Of a stretch of DNA of 64,000 nt, positions 8,374-16,913 are shown piece after piece; position 1 is the first letter of the stretch, and the number at the start of each line of letters is the position of its first letter. The stretch covers positions 186,001 through 250,000 of the forward strand of contig JAEFAZ010000002.1 of the NCBI GenBank assembly GCA_016292135.1, written 5' to 3'. The DNA is from Saccharofermentans sp. (GTDB taxonomy: Bacteria; Bacillota; Clostridia; Saccharofermentanales; Saccharofermentanaceae). Under the pieces are notes generated by a model. It saw nothing but the letters and a program-made list of their open reading frames with translations. It ran no database searches and had not been told where the DNA came from. Position numbers and translations under genes: made by a program.

Positions 8374-10674
8374 TTATTTGTTCTGTGCCTTTGCTGCCAG
8401 GATATAGATGAAAGGCGAGTTCCAGTAGATCGCGACCTCGTTGATGGAATAAGCGGTGTCGTTGTCTACATATGCGCGTGCGCCTGGTACTCCGTAGAGA
8501 ACGCTGATCGCATAAGGATCTTCAGGCTTGCTGTTAGGACCGCCGACGACCATGCCGGGCACCGCATGACCCTTGTTCTGGGAAGGCCTGTGGTGAGGGT
8601 GCTCTGCTGAGTGTTCGCCGAAGCCTGTGAGGAATGAGTAGCCTGTGACGTTCATACCGAGGATGTAGTCTACCTGATAGTAGGTAAGGTCGCGGTAATC
8701 CTTTTCGCCGGAAAGCTTATATGCGAGATAGTAGAGGATACCGTTGTTGGAGATCGTCATGTTACTGCCCCAAGGGAACTGAGCCATCGTGTTGTAGTAA
8801 CCTTCACGCTTTGCAGCGAAACATGCTGTCTTGACTTCGTCGAGAACGCGGCTCTCCAATGCATCCTTGAACTCGGCATCCTTGGAAGCCTTGTCGGAGA
8901 GCAGGTAGGAGTGGATGCCGTAAAGACCCATATCGGCCCAGCCCAATCCCATGGACATGCTCTTGCTGTAGAGTTCCTTTGCCTTATCAAGATACTTCTG
9001 CTCGCCGGTTGTTACGAAGAGCTCTGCTGCTGCCCAGAAGAATTCGTCCTTGTTGTTTGCATCGGGATATTCACCTGTAGCGACATCATCAGGATTGAGG
9101 AAGCCTTCTTTATCATCAGCGGCATTTGCTTCCATGTAAGCGTATGCCTTCTCGGCTGCCTCGAGGCAGGTTGCAGCGAACTTCTTGTCGAAAGACTTAT
9201 AGACTCTTGAAGCCATAGCCATGACTGCAGCGAAGTCTCCTGTTGCCGTTGTGGAAACAGGGAGAACGAGGAGTTGTTCTGTTTCTTCTTCAGGCATAAC
9301 TTCGCCCGGGAAGTTCGCGCATGTTACCTTGTGGTAAACGCCGCCGTTCTCATCCTGCATCTTTAAGAGCCAGTCGAGTTCGTAACGTGCTTCGTCGAGG
9401 ATGTCGGGAACGCCGTTGCCGCTCTCGGGGATGCCGAGCTTATCGGACTTGTAGCCTGTATCTGTATATGTCATGAGGAGGTCTGCGGCAGCCTTGGCGC
9501 CGGGAGCCACATAACGGCCATAGTCGCCGGCATCGTGCCAGCCGCCGGATACATCGATCATCTTGTCGGTTCCGTAGATCTTAGCCTCTCCCGTGTGGCA
9601 GGCAGGGTGTACGAAATCCTTGTACTCCTCACCGATCTTCTTATCCGTTACCTCGCATCCGCAGCGCTGTGTGTAGAGCATGAGGACCGAAGCGCGGAGA
9701 GCGTCGTTATAAACATCTTTGGCGATGGTGAACTGGTAGGACTCGAGACCGGATGCGGTCTTGATCACATATGTGCCGGGCTCCTTGAAGTCAGTGAAGA
9801 CGCCTTCAGATACCTTGGACTGTGCGCCGCGGCAGGTTGCAGGCTCGGACAGTTCGCCGGTGTAAACGACCTTGCCGGTCTTAACATCAACGATGTCGAA
9901 GGTCGTATCCGTGGGCTTGTCGATGAATACGGACTTGGGATCAGAAGGACGGTAGCCTACCTGGTTTACGGAAACCGGATTAGCGGGATCAAGAGGTTCG
10001 ATCTCGACGGCGTTGTCCATGTTCTTTACGACCATGGTGAGGTTGTCGATATATACGTTGTGGGCCTTGCCTACCTGTTTGCCGAGGTTAAAGGCAAAAC
10101 GGGGGGCCGGGTCGGAGGGTTCGTACATAGTGAACACGGCCGTGATGTGTGTAGGCTCGGTTCCCATGTGCGCGCGGTCTTCCAGATAGTATGCGTGGTA
10201 GTCGCCGCCGTTGAGCTGGATACGCCACTCGAAATCTCTTTCGACATCGCTCCAGATATCGAAGTCAACCTGATACTCGGCATTCTGGTACATGGCAAAA
10301 CCGTCGTGGAATACCTGGCAGGCGTGGGTTACAACACCAGGGTCTTCGATCTTTGCGACCAGGGCTCCGTCCTCGCCGACGAGCATGAACTTTCCGCCGG
10401 ATTCGGAATATGTGTGCCAGCCGAGATTTTCGGGATCGTCGAAAACATAATCCAGCGCATAAGCTCCGTTGAAGAGCTCATCAGTCTCACGGTTGCCCGG
10501 AGCGTTGGGATCCTTGCTCTCGGAAGTCTCGTCTGTCTCTTCCGGTGTGGTTCCTTTTGTGGTGTTGTCTGCGCTGCTCTCTGACGATGGATCCGTTGTC
10601 CCGGGAACGTTGTTGCAGGATGCAACAGCCAGGAGCATGGACATCGTGAGCAGCATTGCCACTAACTTCTTCAT
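8374..10674 (-). CDS. GH9 cellulase, lipoprotein with CBM-like and CelD N-terminal domains
   Basis: 766 residues. A signal peptide ends in the lipobox LAVASC (Cys20), followed by a Ser/Thr/Glu-rich linker to about 65. Residues about 70-215 look like a CBM4/9-type jelly roll. Then comes the CelD-type Ig-like domain starting NPVSVNQVGYRP (about 230-315), and the GH9 catalytic domain to the end. Catalytic features are DAGDYGRY, HHRPSQ and INEVAIYWNSP with the acid Glu. The enzyme should hydrolyse cellulose or other beta-1,4-glucans at the cell surface. AGGAGG precedes the ATG. It sits near a LacI-like GGDEF sensor and a GH43 gene, forming a plant-fibre island. Confidence 0.92.
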   Translation of the reverse strand: MKKLVAMLLTMSMLLAVASCNNVPGTTDPSSESSADNTTKGTTPEETDETSESKDPNAPGNRETDELFNGAYALDYVFDDPENLGWHTYSESGGKFMLVGEDGALVAKIEDPGVVTHACQVFHDGFAMYQNAEYQVDFDIWSDVERDFEWRIQLNGGDYHAYYLEDRAHMGTEPTHITAVFTMYEPSDPAPRFAFNLGKQVGKAHNVYIDNLTMVVKNMDNAVEIEPLDPANPVSVNQVGYRPSDPKSVFIDKPTDTTFDIVDVKTGKVVYTGELSEPATCRGAQSKVSEGVFTDFKEPGTYVIKTASGLESYQFTIAKDVYNDALRASVLMLYTQRCGCEVTDKKIGEEYKDFVHPACHTGEAKIYGTDKMIDVSGGWHDAGDYGRYVAPGAKAAADLLMTYTDTGYKSDKLGIPESGNGVPDILDEARYELDWLLKMQDENGGVYHKVTCANFPGEVMPEEETEQLLVLPVSTTATGDFAAVMAMASRVYKSFDKKFAATCLEAAEKAYAYMEANAADDKEGFLNPDDVATGEYPDANNKDEFFWAAAELFVTTGEQKYLDKAKELYSKSMSMGLGWADMGLYGIHSYLLSDKASKDAEFKDALESRVLDEVKTACFAAKREGYYNTMAQFPWGSNMTISNNGILYYLAYKLSGEKDYRDLTYYQVDYILGMNVTGYSFLTGFGEHSAEHPHHRPSQNKGHAVPGMVVGGPNSKPEDPYAISVLYGVPGARAYVDNDTAYSINEVAIYWNSPFIYILAAKAQNK

Positions 10675-10691
10675 ATGTGTGTCCTCCTGAT

Positions 10692-10706
10692 AACAGTCGT
10701 ACTGTT
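10692..10706. promoter_or_regulatory. Small palindrome in the cellulase leader
   Basis: AACAGT-CGT-ACTGTT lies just before the ribosome site in the 5' leader of the GH9 gene. It could be an operator or an RNA hairpin; there is no independent support. Confidence 0.3.
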
Positions 10707-10721
10707 TTCGATAACAAGGAC

Positions 10722-10727
10722 ATTATA
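10722..10727 (-). promoter_or_regulatory. Probable -10 of the GH9 promoter
   Basis: TATAAT on the minus strand, 48 bp before the ATG. The -35 position falls in a T-tract and is weak, so the promoter may need activation. Confidence 0.4.
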
Positions 10728-10862
10728 AAGAACTTAAATCTAAAAAAAAAGATTACATTACCTCATTTTTCTCTCATTTATTTAAGGTAAATTTCAACAG
10801 GATAAGAGATAATCAAATCGTCAAAGCAATGAATCTTCATAACAATCTCCTTAAAGAAATCA

Positions 10863-10882
10863 CCCGGACATGCTCGTCCGGG
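10863..10882 (+). terminator. Orphan rho-independent terminator
   Basis: A perfect 7-bp CCCGGAC / GTCCGGG stem with a 6-base loop, followed by TTTTCTTTTTT. No plus-strand gene lies upstream for at least 180 bp (the neighbour is transcribed away). It may end a small RNA or act as an attenuator for the downstream GGDEF gene. Confidence 0.65.
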
Positions 10883-11056
10883 TTTTCTTTTTTCGAAAAG
10901 CCAAAGGGCACTTATTGTGCTATCATAATAGCTGGGGATAACAGAACAACGGGCAGTTTCGGCAGTTAATATCTTTGCAATAGTTTTCTTTTTTCATTAA
11001 CAGTTTATTCGTTGTTTTGTTGAGAATACGAAAAATTAAGGAGGTATAATACGTAT

Positions 11057-12889
11057 ATGAGAATATGCGTGTTTATCGGAGATATGTACAGGGACTACTC
11101 CCTGGCCATCATAAGAAATCTTGACACCTATGCCAAGGAGCACGGGCACATCATCGATGTGTTCGGCAACTGTTCGCTGCCGAGCTCCAATCCTCTCCAC
11201 GTCATAGGATTTAAGAGCATCCTTTCTCTGCCGCAGTTCAACAAGTACGACGGCATCATCTTATGTTACGACACGCTCAATCACGAAGGTATGGCCAAGG
11301 AACTCGTTGAGGACCTCCTGGCCGATCCTGAGGCGCCGCCGGTCGTCTGCATCAGGGCCGAGATCGCGGGCTTCTTCAATGTTATTCCCGACAACAGGGC
11401 CATAATGCATGAGATCGCACAGTTCGTGATCTCCAAGTGCAAGAGCGGTGATATCGGATTCGTAACCGGACGTGACGACCTCATCGATTCGGCCGAGAGA
11501 AGGGCCGGCTTCGAAGATGCCATGCACGAAGCAGGCTACGAAGTGACCGAGGACCTCATCTTCCACGGCAACTACTGGATCACCCAGGGTCCCGAGATGG
11601 CGGACTTCTTTATCAGGGAGGACAAGAGCCTTCCCGAGGCGATCATCTGTTCGAACGACTATATGGCGATAGCCCTTATCGACGAACTCATGTCACGCGG
11701 ATATTCGATCCCCGAGGATGTCATGGTCAGCGGTGTCGACAACAGCACCGAGGCGACCGAGCACATCCCTTCCATAACGACCATCGAGATCTCCGAGAAG
11801 GAACTTGCATATTCCGCCATGGAGATCCTCGAGAAACTCAAGAACAAGGAGCAGCCCGATATCCTGGTCAACGTTCCGGGCAAGCTCATCCTCCGCGAGA
11901 GCACGGGCGATCAGGAGAGCGGCAGGGACATCTACGAAGTCCTGCATGACCTTAAGCTCTTCAAGACCAACTCCGTCGAGACGATGAGGGAATATGTCGT
12001 ATTGTCGGCTGTTTTCGAGGGTGCCCTTACGATCGATGCCGCGATCACCGTCGCGCTCGATAACCTCAAGGAGATCGAAAGCGTGAGGTCCTGCTTCATC
12101 TGCAGATACTGCGAGACTGACAGGGAGCTCATCGGGCGCTTCGTCAACAGGGGAGACATCAACACCGAGAACATGTCCTTCCCTAACGAGAATCTCCTGC
12201 CCGACGACCTCAAGGACAACGAAGACGATACCTTCATCTTCTTCCCGCTGTCCTACAAGAACGAAGTCTACGGTTATGCCGTCTTTGTCGTTGACACCGA
12301 GATTCCCAACTTCATCAACCAGAAGATCGAATATGTCCTGACCCAGCTGGGCCAGAGCATCAACAGGCTCGAGCTCTACCAGAAGTTCTTCGGTATCGCC
12401 GACATCATGAGCCTATACATCAGGGACACCCTCACCGGCATGTATAACAGGAGAGGCTTCGAAAAGAAGATGTCCGAGATGTTCGATGCCGACGGCAATC
12501 CGGTATCCGATCTCACTGTCGTATCTGTCGACATGGACGGCCTTAAATACATCAACGATACTTTCGGCCACACTTCCGGAGACGAAGCGATCAAGGCGAT
12601 CGGCCGCTGCATCGATAACGCACTGAAGGCAGGCGAGTTCGTCGCCAGGACCGGCGGTGACGAGTTCGTTGCAGTCCTCATCCATTCCGATCCCGGCCGG
12701 GTAGGCCAGTTCATCAGGAACGTCAGGAACAGCATCAAGGAATTCAATGCCCAAGGCAAATATCCTTTCGAGATCAGCGCCAGCATCGGCACCTGCCCTC
12801 TGACCTGCTGGAACGAGGTCATGGAGTGCATGAACAAGGCCGACAAAGCCATGTATCTCGAAAAGAAAGCAAAAAAGAAGAACAGATAA
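11057..12889 (+). CDS. LacI-type ligand-binding domain fused to diguanylate cyclase
   Basis: 610 residues with no signal peptide or membrane segment, so cytoplasmic. Residues 1 to about 280 form a periplasmic-binding-protein-like domain of the LacI/GalR type (AIICSNDYMAIALIDEL, GVDNSTEATEHIPSITTI) but without the N-terminal helix-turn-helix. Residues about 290-440 look like a GAF-type domain. The C-terminus is a GGDEF domain with DTLTGMYNRRGF, DGLKYINDTFGH and an intact RTGGDEF. The usual inhibitory RxxD before GGDEF is replaced by KAGE, so product inhibition may be weak. It probably converts sensing of a sugar ligand into c-di-GMP. It is divergent from a cellulase and upstream of an alcohol dehydrogenase and a GH43 gene. 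Confidence 0.88.
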   Translation: MRICVFIGDMYRDYSLAIIRNLDTYAKEHGHIIDVFGNCSLPSSNPLHVIGFKSILSLPQFNKYDGIILCYDTLNHEGMAKELVEDLLADPEAPPVVCIRAEIAGFFNVIPDNRAIMHEIAQFVISKCKSGDIGFVTGRDDLIDSAERRAGFEDAMHEAGYEVTEDLIFHGNYWITQGPEMADFFIREDKSLPEAIICSNDYMAIALIDELMSRGYSIPEDVMVSGVDNSTEATEHIPSITTIEISEKELAYSAMEILEKLKNKEQPDILVNVPGKLILRESTGDQESGRDIYEVLHDLKLFKTNSVETMREYVVLSAVFEGALTIDAAITVALDNLKEIESVRSCFICRYCETDRELIGRFVNRGDINTENMSFPNENLLPDDLKDNEDDTFIFFPLSYKNEVYGYAVFVVDTEIPNFINQKIEYVLTQLGQSINRLELYQKFFGIADIMSLYIRDTLTGMYNRRGFEKKMSEMFDADGNPVSDLTVVSVDMDGLKYINDTFGHTSGDEAIKAIGRCIDNALKAGEFVARTGGDEFVAVLIHSDPGRVGQFIRNVRNSIKEFNAQGKYPFEISASIGTCPLTCWNEVMECMNKADKAMYLEKKAKKKNR

Positions 12890-12979
12890 CTCCTCCTTTT
12901 TGTTATCATATATCCAATGAGCCTTATGAGGGGATTCGGCTCGTGGATCTATTTTTTCGCGAAAAAGGAGAGTGCAGTT

Positions 12980-14158
12980 ATGTTCGATTTCAATTATTTC
13001 ACACCGACTAAAGTAGTCTTCGGAAAGAACACCGAATCTCAGGTAGCCGACCTCATCAAGGAGTTCGGCGGCACAAAAGTCCTTATACATTACGGCGGCG
13101 GCAGCGTCGTCCGTTCGGGATTGCTTCAGCGCGTTACCGACACGCTCGATGCGGCCGGGATCGCTTATGTAACATTGGGCGGCGCGGTTCCCAATCCCCA
13201 TCTCGGATTAGTATATGAAGGCATCGAGCTCTGCCGCAAAGAGGGCGTTGACTTCCTTCTGGCAGTGGGCGGCGGTTCCGCCATCGATTCCGCGAAAGCA
13301 ATGGGCTACGGCCTTGCCAACGACGGCGATGTCTGGGACTTCTACGATTATAAGCGCCAGGCCACGGGCTGCATGCCCCTGGGCGTTATCCTTACCATCG
13401 CTGCAACAGGTTCCGAGATGAGCGACTCTTCCGTTATCACCAAGGAAGAGGGTCTCGTTAAGAGAGGTTATTCATCGGATTATTCCCGCCCGAAGTTTGC
13501 GATCATGAACCCCGAGCTCACCATGACCCTGCCTGACTATCAGACGGCATGCGGCTGCACCGACATCATGATGCACACCATGGAAAGATATTTCACACAG
13601 GGCGGCAACATGGAGATCACCGATGCACTGGCTGAGGGGCTCCTGCGCACCGTCAAGAAGAATGCGGTCATCCTCCGCGATGATCCCAAGAATTACGAAG
13701 CACGCGCTGAAGTAATGTGGGCAGGATCCCTTGCACATAACGGCCTCACCGGCTGCGGCAACGACGGCGGCGACTGGATGACTCATAAGCTCGAGCATGA
13801 GCTTGGCGGCCTCTACGACGTTGCTCACGGCGCAGGTCTTGCAGCTATCTGGGGCACATGGGCAAGATACGTAATGAACGACTGCCTGCCGCGCTTTAAG
13901 AAGTTCGCTGTTAATGTCATGGATGTGCCTGATTCCGGCAGTGATGAGGAGATCGCTCTTGCCGGTATCGAAGCGATGGAAGATTTCTACAGATCCATCA
14001 AGATGCCTACCAATCTCCGCGAGCTGGGCGTCAACCCGACCGAGGAAGAACTCGTTGACATGGCGCATAAGTGCGCAGTCGGCGTAGGCGGCGAGATGGG
14101 TTCCGCCAAAGTGCTTAACGAAGAAGATATGCTCAACATCTACCGTGCGAGCATGTAA
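12980..14158 (+). CDS. Iron-containing alcohol dehydrogenase (butanol dehydrogenase-like)
   Basis: 392 residues, normal for group III iron alcohol dehydrogenases. It shows TKVVFGKN near the start, the nucleotide loop HYGGGSV, then VGGGSAIDSAK, and the metal-binding region with THKLEHELGG and DVAHGAG. Members reduce butyraldehyde or other aldehydes with NAD(P)H in fermentation. The ATG at 12980 is chosen over an upstream in-frame ATG at 12917 because AAAGGAG lies 10 bp before it. The GH43 gene follows after 20 bp. Confidence 0.87.
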   Translation: MFDFNYFTPTKVVFGKNTESQVADLIKEFGGTKVLIHYGGGSVVRSGLLQRVTDTLDAAGIAYVTLGGAVPNPHLGLVYEGIELCRKEGVDFLLAVGGGSAIDSAKAMGYGLANDGDVWDFYDYKRQATGCMPLGVILTIAATGSEMSDSSVITKEEGLVKRGYSSDYSRPKFAIMNPELTMTLPDYQTACGCTDIMMHTMERYFTQGGNMEITDALAEGLLRTVKKNAVILRDDPKNYEARAEVMWAGSLAHNGLTGCGNDGGDWMTHKLEHELGGLYDVAHGAGLAAIWGTWARYVMNDCLPRFKKFAVNVMDVPDSGSDEEIALAGIEAMEDFYRSIKMPTNLRELGVNPTEEELVDMAHKCAVGVGGEMGSAKVLNEEDMLNIYRASM

Positions 14159-14178
14159 TATCAGGAGGAGATAAAAAG

Positions 14179-15735
14179 ATGTTAAAAGCCGTAAACCCGA
14201 TAATGCCGGGCTTCTACCCGGATCCTTCCATCTGTGCCGTAGGAGAGGATTACTACCTTTGTAATTCAACCTTCGCATATTTTCCCGGACTGTCGCTGAT
14301 GCATAGCAAGGACCTGGTCCACTGGGAACAGATCGGCAATGTCCTGACCCGCCATTCCCAGCTCCCGCTGGACGGTGTAGGCCATTCGGAAGGACTTTTC
14401 GCGCCGACGATAAGATTCCATGACGGCATCTACTATGTCATCTGCACGAACATATCCCGCGGCGGCAATTTCATCGTGACTGCAGAGAGTCCTGAAGGCC
14501 CCTGGTCCGAGCCTCATTACCTTGAGGACGCCGACGGCATCGATCCTTCGCTTTTTTGGGATGACGACGGCAAGTGTTACTACATCGGCACGCATGAGAA
14601 TCCTGACGGAGTCAAGTACAACGGTGACTGGTTCATCTACATAAGCGAGCTCGATCTCAACGAGTGGAAGCTGGTAGGTGAGAAGCACAATGTCTGGAAC
14701 GGCGCGCTCAAGGGCTGCATCTGGCCCGAGGGTCCCCACATATACAAAGAAAACGGCTACTACTACATCATGCACGCCGAGGGCGGAACGGGCCCCGAGC
14801 ATTCCGTTATGATCTGCCGCAGCCGTGACATCTTCGGTCCCTATGCCGGCAACCCTAAGAACCCGATCCTGACCCACAGGCACCTTGGCGCCGACTACCC
14901 GATCAAGTATGTCGGTCACGGCGACCTCATCGAGACTCCCAACGTCGAGTGGTTCATGACCATGCTTGCAGTAAGGCCTCTGGAAAGATTCACGACCATG
15001 GGCCGCGAGACCTTCCTCGCGAAAGTCATCTGGGAGGAAGACTGGCCGGTAGTAAATCCCGGTGTCGGCATGCTTACTCCCGAAGTCGAGATCGACCTTC
15101 CCGAATGGATCCCTTCCGAAGATCCCGCTTCCTACACATCCAGGACTTCAGGCAAGACCTGTGTTCCGGGCTCCTCCAGAGAATATGATTTTGCCGGGAT
15201 GACAGAACTCGGCGACGAGTTCCTGATGCTCCGCAACTATCCTGCTGATATGTATAAGCTCGACGGCGAAGGCTTGAAACTCAAGGCGGGCAAAGACGAT
15301 ATCAAAGCGCAGGCATCGCCTTCCTTCATCTCCATCCGCCAGCAGCACCACTATTTCACATCCTCTGCTGTCTTTGATTCTTCTTCATTGGCAGATGGCG
15401 AGTGCGCGGGATTGGTACTCATCCAGAACAATCTCTACAATCTCCGCGCAGAAGTGTGCGATGACGTCTGCCGTGCGGTGATCTGCAAAGACGGTGTTGA
15501 TGAGATCTTAGGCGAGGCGGCTGCATCAGGTGAAGTCGAAGTCTCCATCGAAGTCGCCGGCCTTGTAGCAAAAGTCCTGCTCGGCGGTAAGCCGGTCGGC
15601 GAAGCGAAAGTCTCAGATCTGTCCACGGAGGTGGCCGGCGGCTTCGTAGGCTGCTGTATCGGTATCTATGCTTCAGCCTGCGGCAAGGATTCTTCCACTT
15701 ATGTGAACTTCAAAAAGTTATCCTATATCTATTGA
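14179..15735 (+). CDS. GH43 family glycosidase (beta-xylosidase / arabinofuranosidase type)
   Basis: 518 residues, no signal peptide, so likely intracellular. Residues 1 to about 310 form the five-blade propeller: NPIMPGFYPDPS carries the catalytic base Asp, DGIDPSLFWDDDG the pKa-modulating Asp and IWPEGPHIYK the acid Glu. Residues about 320-518 are a beta-sandwich of the kind found at the C-terminus of GH43 beta-xylosidases. It would release xylose or arabinose from imported oligosaccharides. GGAGG precedes the ATG; it is probably co-transcribed with the alcohol dehydrogenase. A perfect 32-bp palindrome lies 21 bp after the stop. Confidence 0.9.
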   Translation: MLKAVNPIMPGFYPDPSICAVGEDYYLCNSTFAYFPGLSLMHSKDLVHWEQIGNVLTRHSQLPLDGVGHSEGLFAPTIRFHDGIYYVICTNISRGGNFIVTAESPEGPWSEPHYLEDADGIDPSLFWDDDGKCYYIGTHENPDGVKYNGDWFIYISELDLNEWKLVGEKHNVWNGALKGCIWPEGPHIYKENGYYYIMHAEGGTGPEHSVMICRSRDIFGPYAGNPKNPILTHRHLGADYPIKYVGHGDLIETPNVEWFMTMLAVRPLERFTTMGRETFLAKVIWEEDWPVVNPGVGMLTPEVEIDLPEWIPSEDPASYTSRTSGKTCVPGSSREYDFAGMTELGDEFLMLRNYPADMYKLDGEGLKLKAGKDDIKAQASPSFISIRQQHHYFTSSAVFDSSSLADGECAGLVLIQNNLYNLRAEVCDDVCRAVICKDGVDEILGEAAASGEVEVSIEVAGLVAKVLLGGKPVGEAKVSDLSTEVAGGFVGCCIGIYASACGKDSSTYVNFKKLSYIY

Positions 15736-15756
15736 TATCATTGCTTGCACTTATTG

Positions 15757-15788
15757 GCCGATTTGGCAGCAGCTGCTGCCAAATCGGC
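15757..15788. repeat. Perfect 32-bp palindrome (cluster A, element 0)
   Basis: GCCGATTTGGCAGCAG and its exact reverse complement, no loop. It is related to the GGTAGCA elements nearby and at 21.6 kb but reads GGCAGCA/TGCTGCC, with matching changes on both arms. It may double as a terminator for GH43. Confidence 0.85.
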
Positions 15789-15820
15789 TTATTTATGCAA
15801 TCATTTAAGGTTTCAGGCTG

Positions 15821-15887
15821 TTGGTAGCAGTAAATGCCGTTTTTGGTAGCACTTACTGCTACCAAATCGACTGTTTAGTGCTACCAA
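15821..15887. repeat. Nested GGTAGCA hairpin element A1
   Basis: The outer arms TTGGTAGCAGTAAA (15821-15834) and TTTAGTGCTACCAA (15874-15887) pair at 13 of 14 positions. The inner arms TTTGGTAGCA (15842-15851) and TGCTACCAAA (15857-15866) pair perfectly around a 5-base loop. It is part of an 83-bp tandem duplication starting at 15808. Confidence 0.85.
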
Positions 15888-15903
15888 TTGAGGTTTCAGG
15901 CTG

Positions 15904-15970
15904 TTGGTAGCAGTAAATGCCGTTTTTGGTAGCACCTACTGCTACCAAATCGACTGTTTAGTGCTACCAG
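15904..15970. repeat. Nested GGTAGCA hairpin element A2
   Basis: Tandem copy of A1, offset by 83 bp, with a single visible difference inside the hairpin (T at 15853, C at 15936, in the inner loop). The near identity indicates recent duplication. Confidence 0.85.
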
Positions 15971-16136
15971 TCTTTTCGAAAAAAGTGGCGCTCAGATAAT
16001 CATATAAATACAAAGCCTACTCATTTGCTAGACTTCCATACAATTTGTAGTTTTTGTTAGGTAATTTGCCGTGTTTGTGAGATTTTGTGAGACGATTGCA
16101 GGTGATTTTCTGTTGACTTCGTTTTACTATTTCTAT

Positions 16137-16883
16137 ATGAGAAATATTTTGTTACAGACCAACATATCTTATTATCGAAAAAGGGAGGAGTCCCTTCCTA
16201 CTGTGACGTTCTCGAAATGGCGGAAAAGAGATGAAACAATTGAAGTGGTCTCACTCTTTGTAAATGGAAAAAGAATCAACACATATAGGGTCACCTCCAA
16301 GCGCGGGCAGAAACTCGTGAAGCTCAAAGAGGAGAAAGAAGCGTGCCAGGAGGTCTTAGCAAAACTTGAGGCTGAGTGGCTCAAGCGCTACAACTGCCCC
16401 TGCGGGACTTTGAACATTCATGAATACGGCGACACCGATAGCCGCAGATGGTTTGACTCCCTTAAAGAGCGCCAGAACAACATGGAGTTCAAGTCGCCTG
16501 TTTTCTACAAGGAAGAGCCATACAGATCCAAACTGGAGTCGGATTTTGCTAGGATCATGGACGACTATGGGATACCCTACAAATATGAGCCGAAAATCGT
16601 GCTGTTTGACGGCAAGAAGAAGTGCCCGGATTTTATCATCTATCTGCCGTGGCTGGATCTTGTCATACTGATAGAGATCTTCGGCAAGTGCAGTGATGTG
16701 GGCTATGTTAAGAATAATGTCGGCAAGCATCTGGATTATATCTTCAGCGGGTGGCTGCCGGGACATAATATGATCTCATTCTACTATGACGATAAGACCC
16801 CATATGTTCCTGAGATGATAATGGAGGAGATAGAGACAGTTGCACTTAGGCATTACCTGATTATTTCAGCCGGTTCATGTTAG
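16137..16883 (+). CDS. Nuclease-like protein (possible PD-(D/E)XK fold)
   Basis: 248 residues from the ATG used here. The N-terminal half is basic and helical with a CPCG pair (LKRYNCPCGTLN). The C-terminal half has the order expected for a PD-(D/E)XK nuclease or a very-short-patch-like fold: YRSKLESDFARIM, YKYEP, KCPDFII, then LVILIEIFGKC, where the usual ExK appears as ExF, so catalysis is uncertain. The start is uncertain: neither this ATG nor an in-frame GTG at 16071 has a good ribosome site. It lies directly after palindrome cluster A. No partner methylase or mobile element is nearby. Confidence 0.55.
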   Translation: MRNILLQTNISYYRKREESLPTVTFSKWRKRDETIEVVSLFVNGKRINTYRVTSKRGQKLVKLKEEKEACQEVLAKLEAEWLKRYNCPCGTLNIHEYGDTDSRRWFDSLKERQNNMEFKSPVFYKEEPYRSKLESDFARIMDDYGIPYKYEPKIVLFDGKKKCPDFIIYLPWLDLVILIEIFGKCSDVGYVKNNVGKHLDYIFSGWLPGHNMISFYYDDKTPYVPEMIMEEIETVALRHYLIISAGSC

Positions 16884-16886
16884 AAT
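16878..16886 (+). promoter_or_regulatory. Extended -10 promoter before the membrane protein
   Basis: TGTTAGAAT, overlapping the TAG stop of the nuclease-like gene, 28 bp before the next ATG. The -35 is poor. Confidence 0.4.
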
Positions 16887-16913
16887 GAACTTATCAACCC
16901 GGAAGGTGATAAG

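Larger units (their letters stand above)
10675..11056. other. 382-bp AT-rich intergenic region between divergent GH9 and sensor-GGDEF genes
   Basis: It holds the cellulase leader and -10, an orphan plus-strand terminator at 10863-10882, and the GGDEF gene's ribosome site AAGGAGG. I saw no GEMM (c-di-GMP) riboswitch signature and no ORF with a plausible start. Confidence 0.6.
15736..16136. other. Intergenic region with GGTAGCA palindrome cluster A
   Basis: About 400 bp between the GH43 gene and the nuclease-like gene, containing one 32-bp palindrome and two tandem nested hairpins (listed separately). The right third (15971-16136) is AT-rich and shows nothing further. Confidence 0.6.

Noticed and set aside
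9535..10584. 349-codon open frame antisense to the GH9 gene
   Set aside because: It lies wholly opposite a clearly real cellulase, has no ribosome site and no recognisable domain; a codon-bias shadow.
10740..11056. c-di-GMP riboswitch before the GGDEF gene
   Set aside because: No GEMM-type conserved core could be found; only a plain terminator hairpin is visible.
15808..15970. CRISPR-like array
   Set aside because: Units are self-complementary nested palindromes with near-identical spacers, and no cas genes are present.
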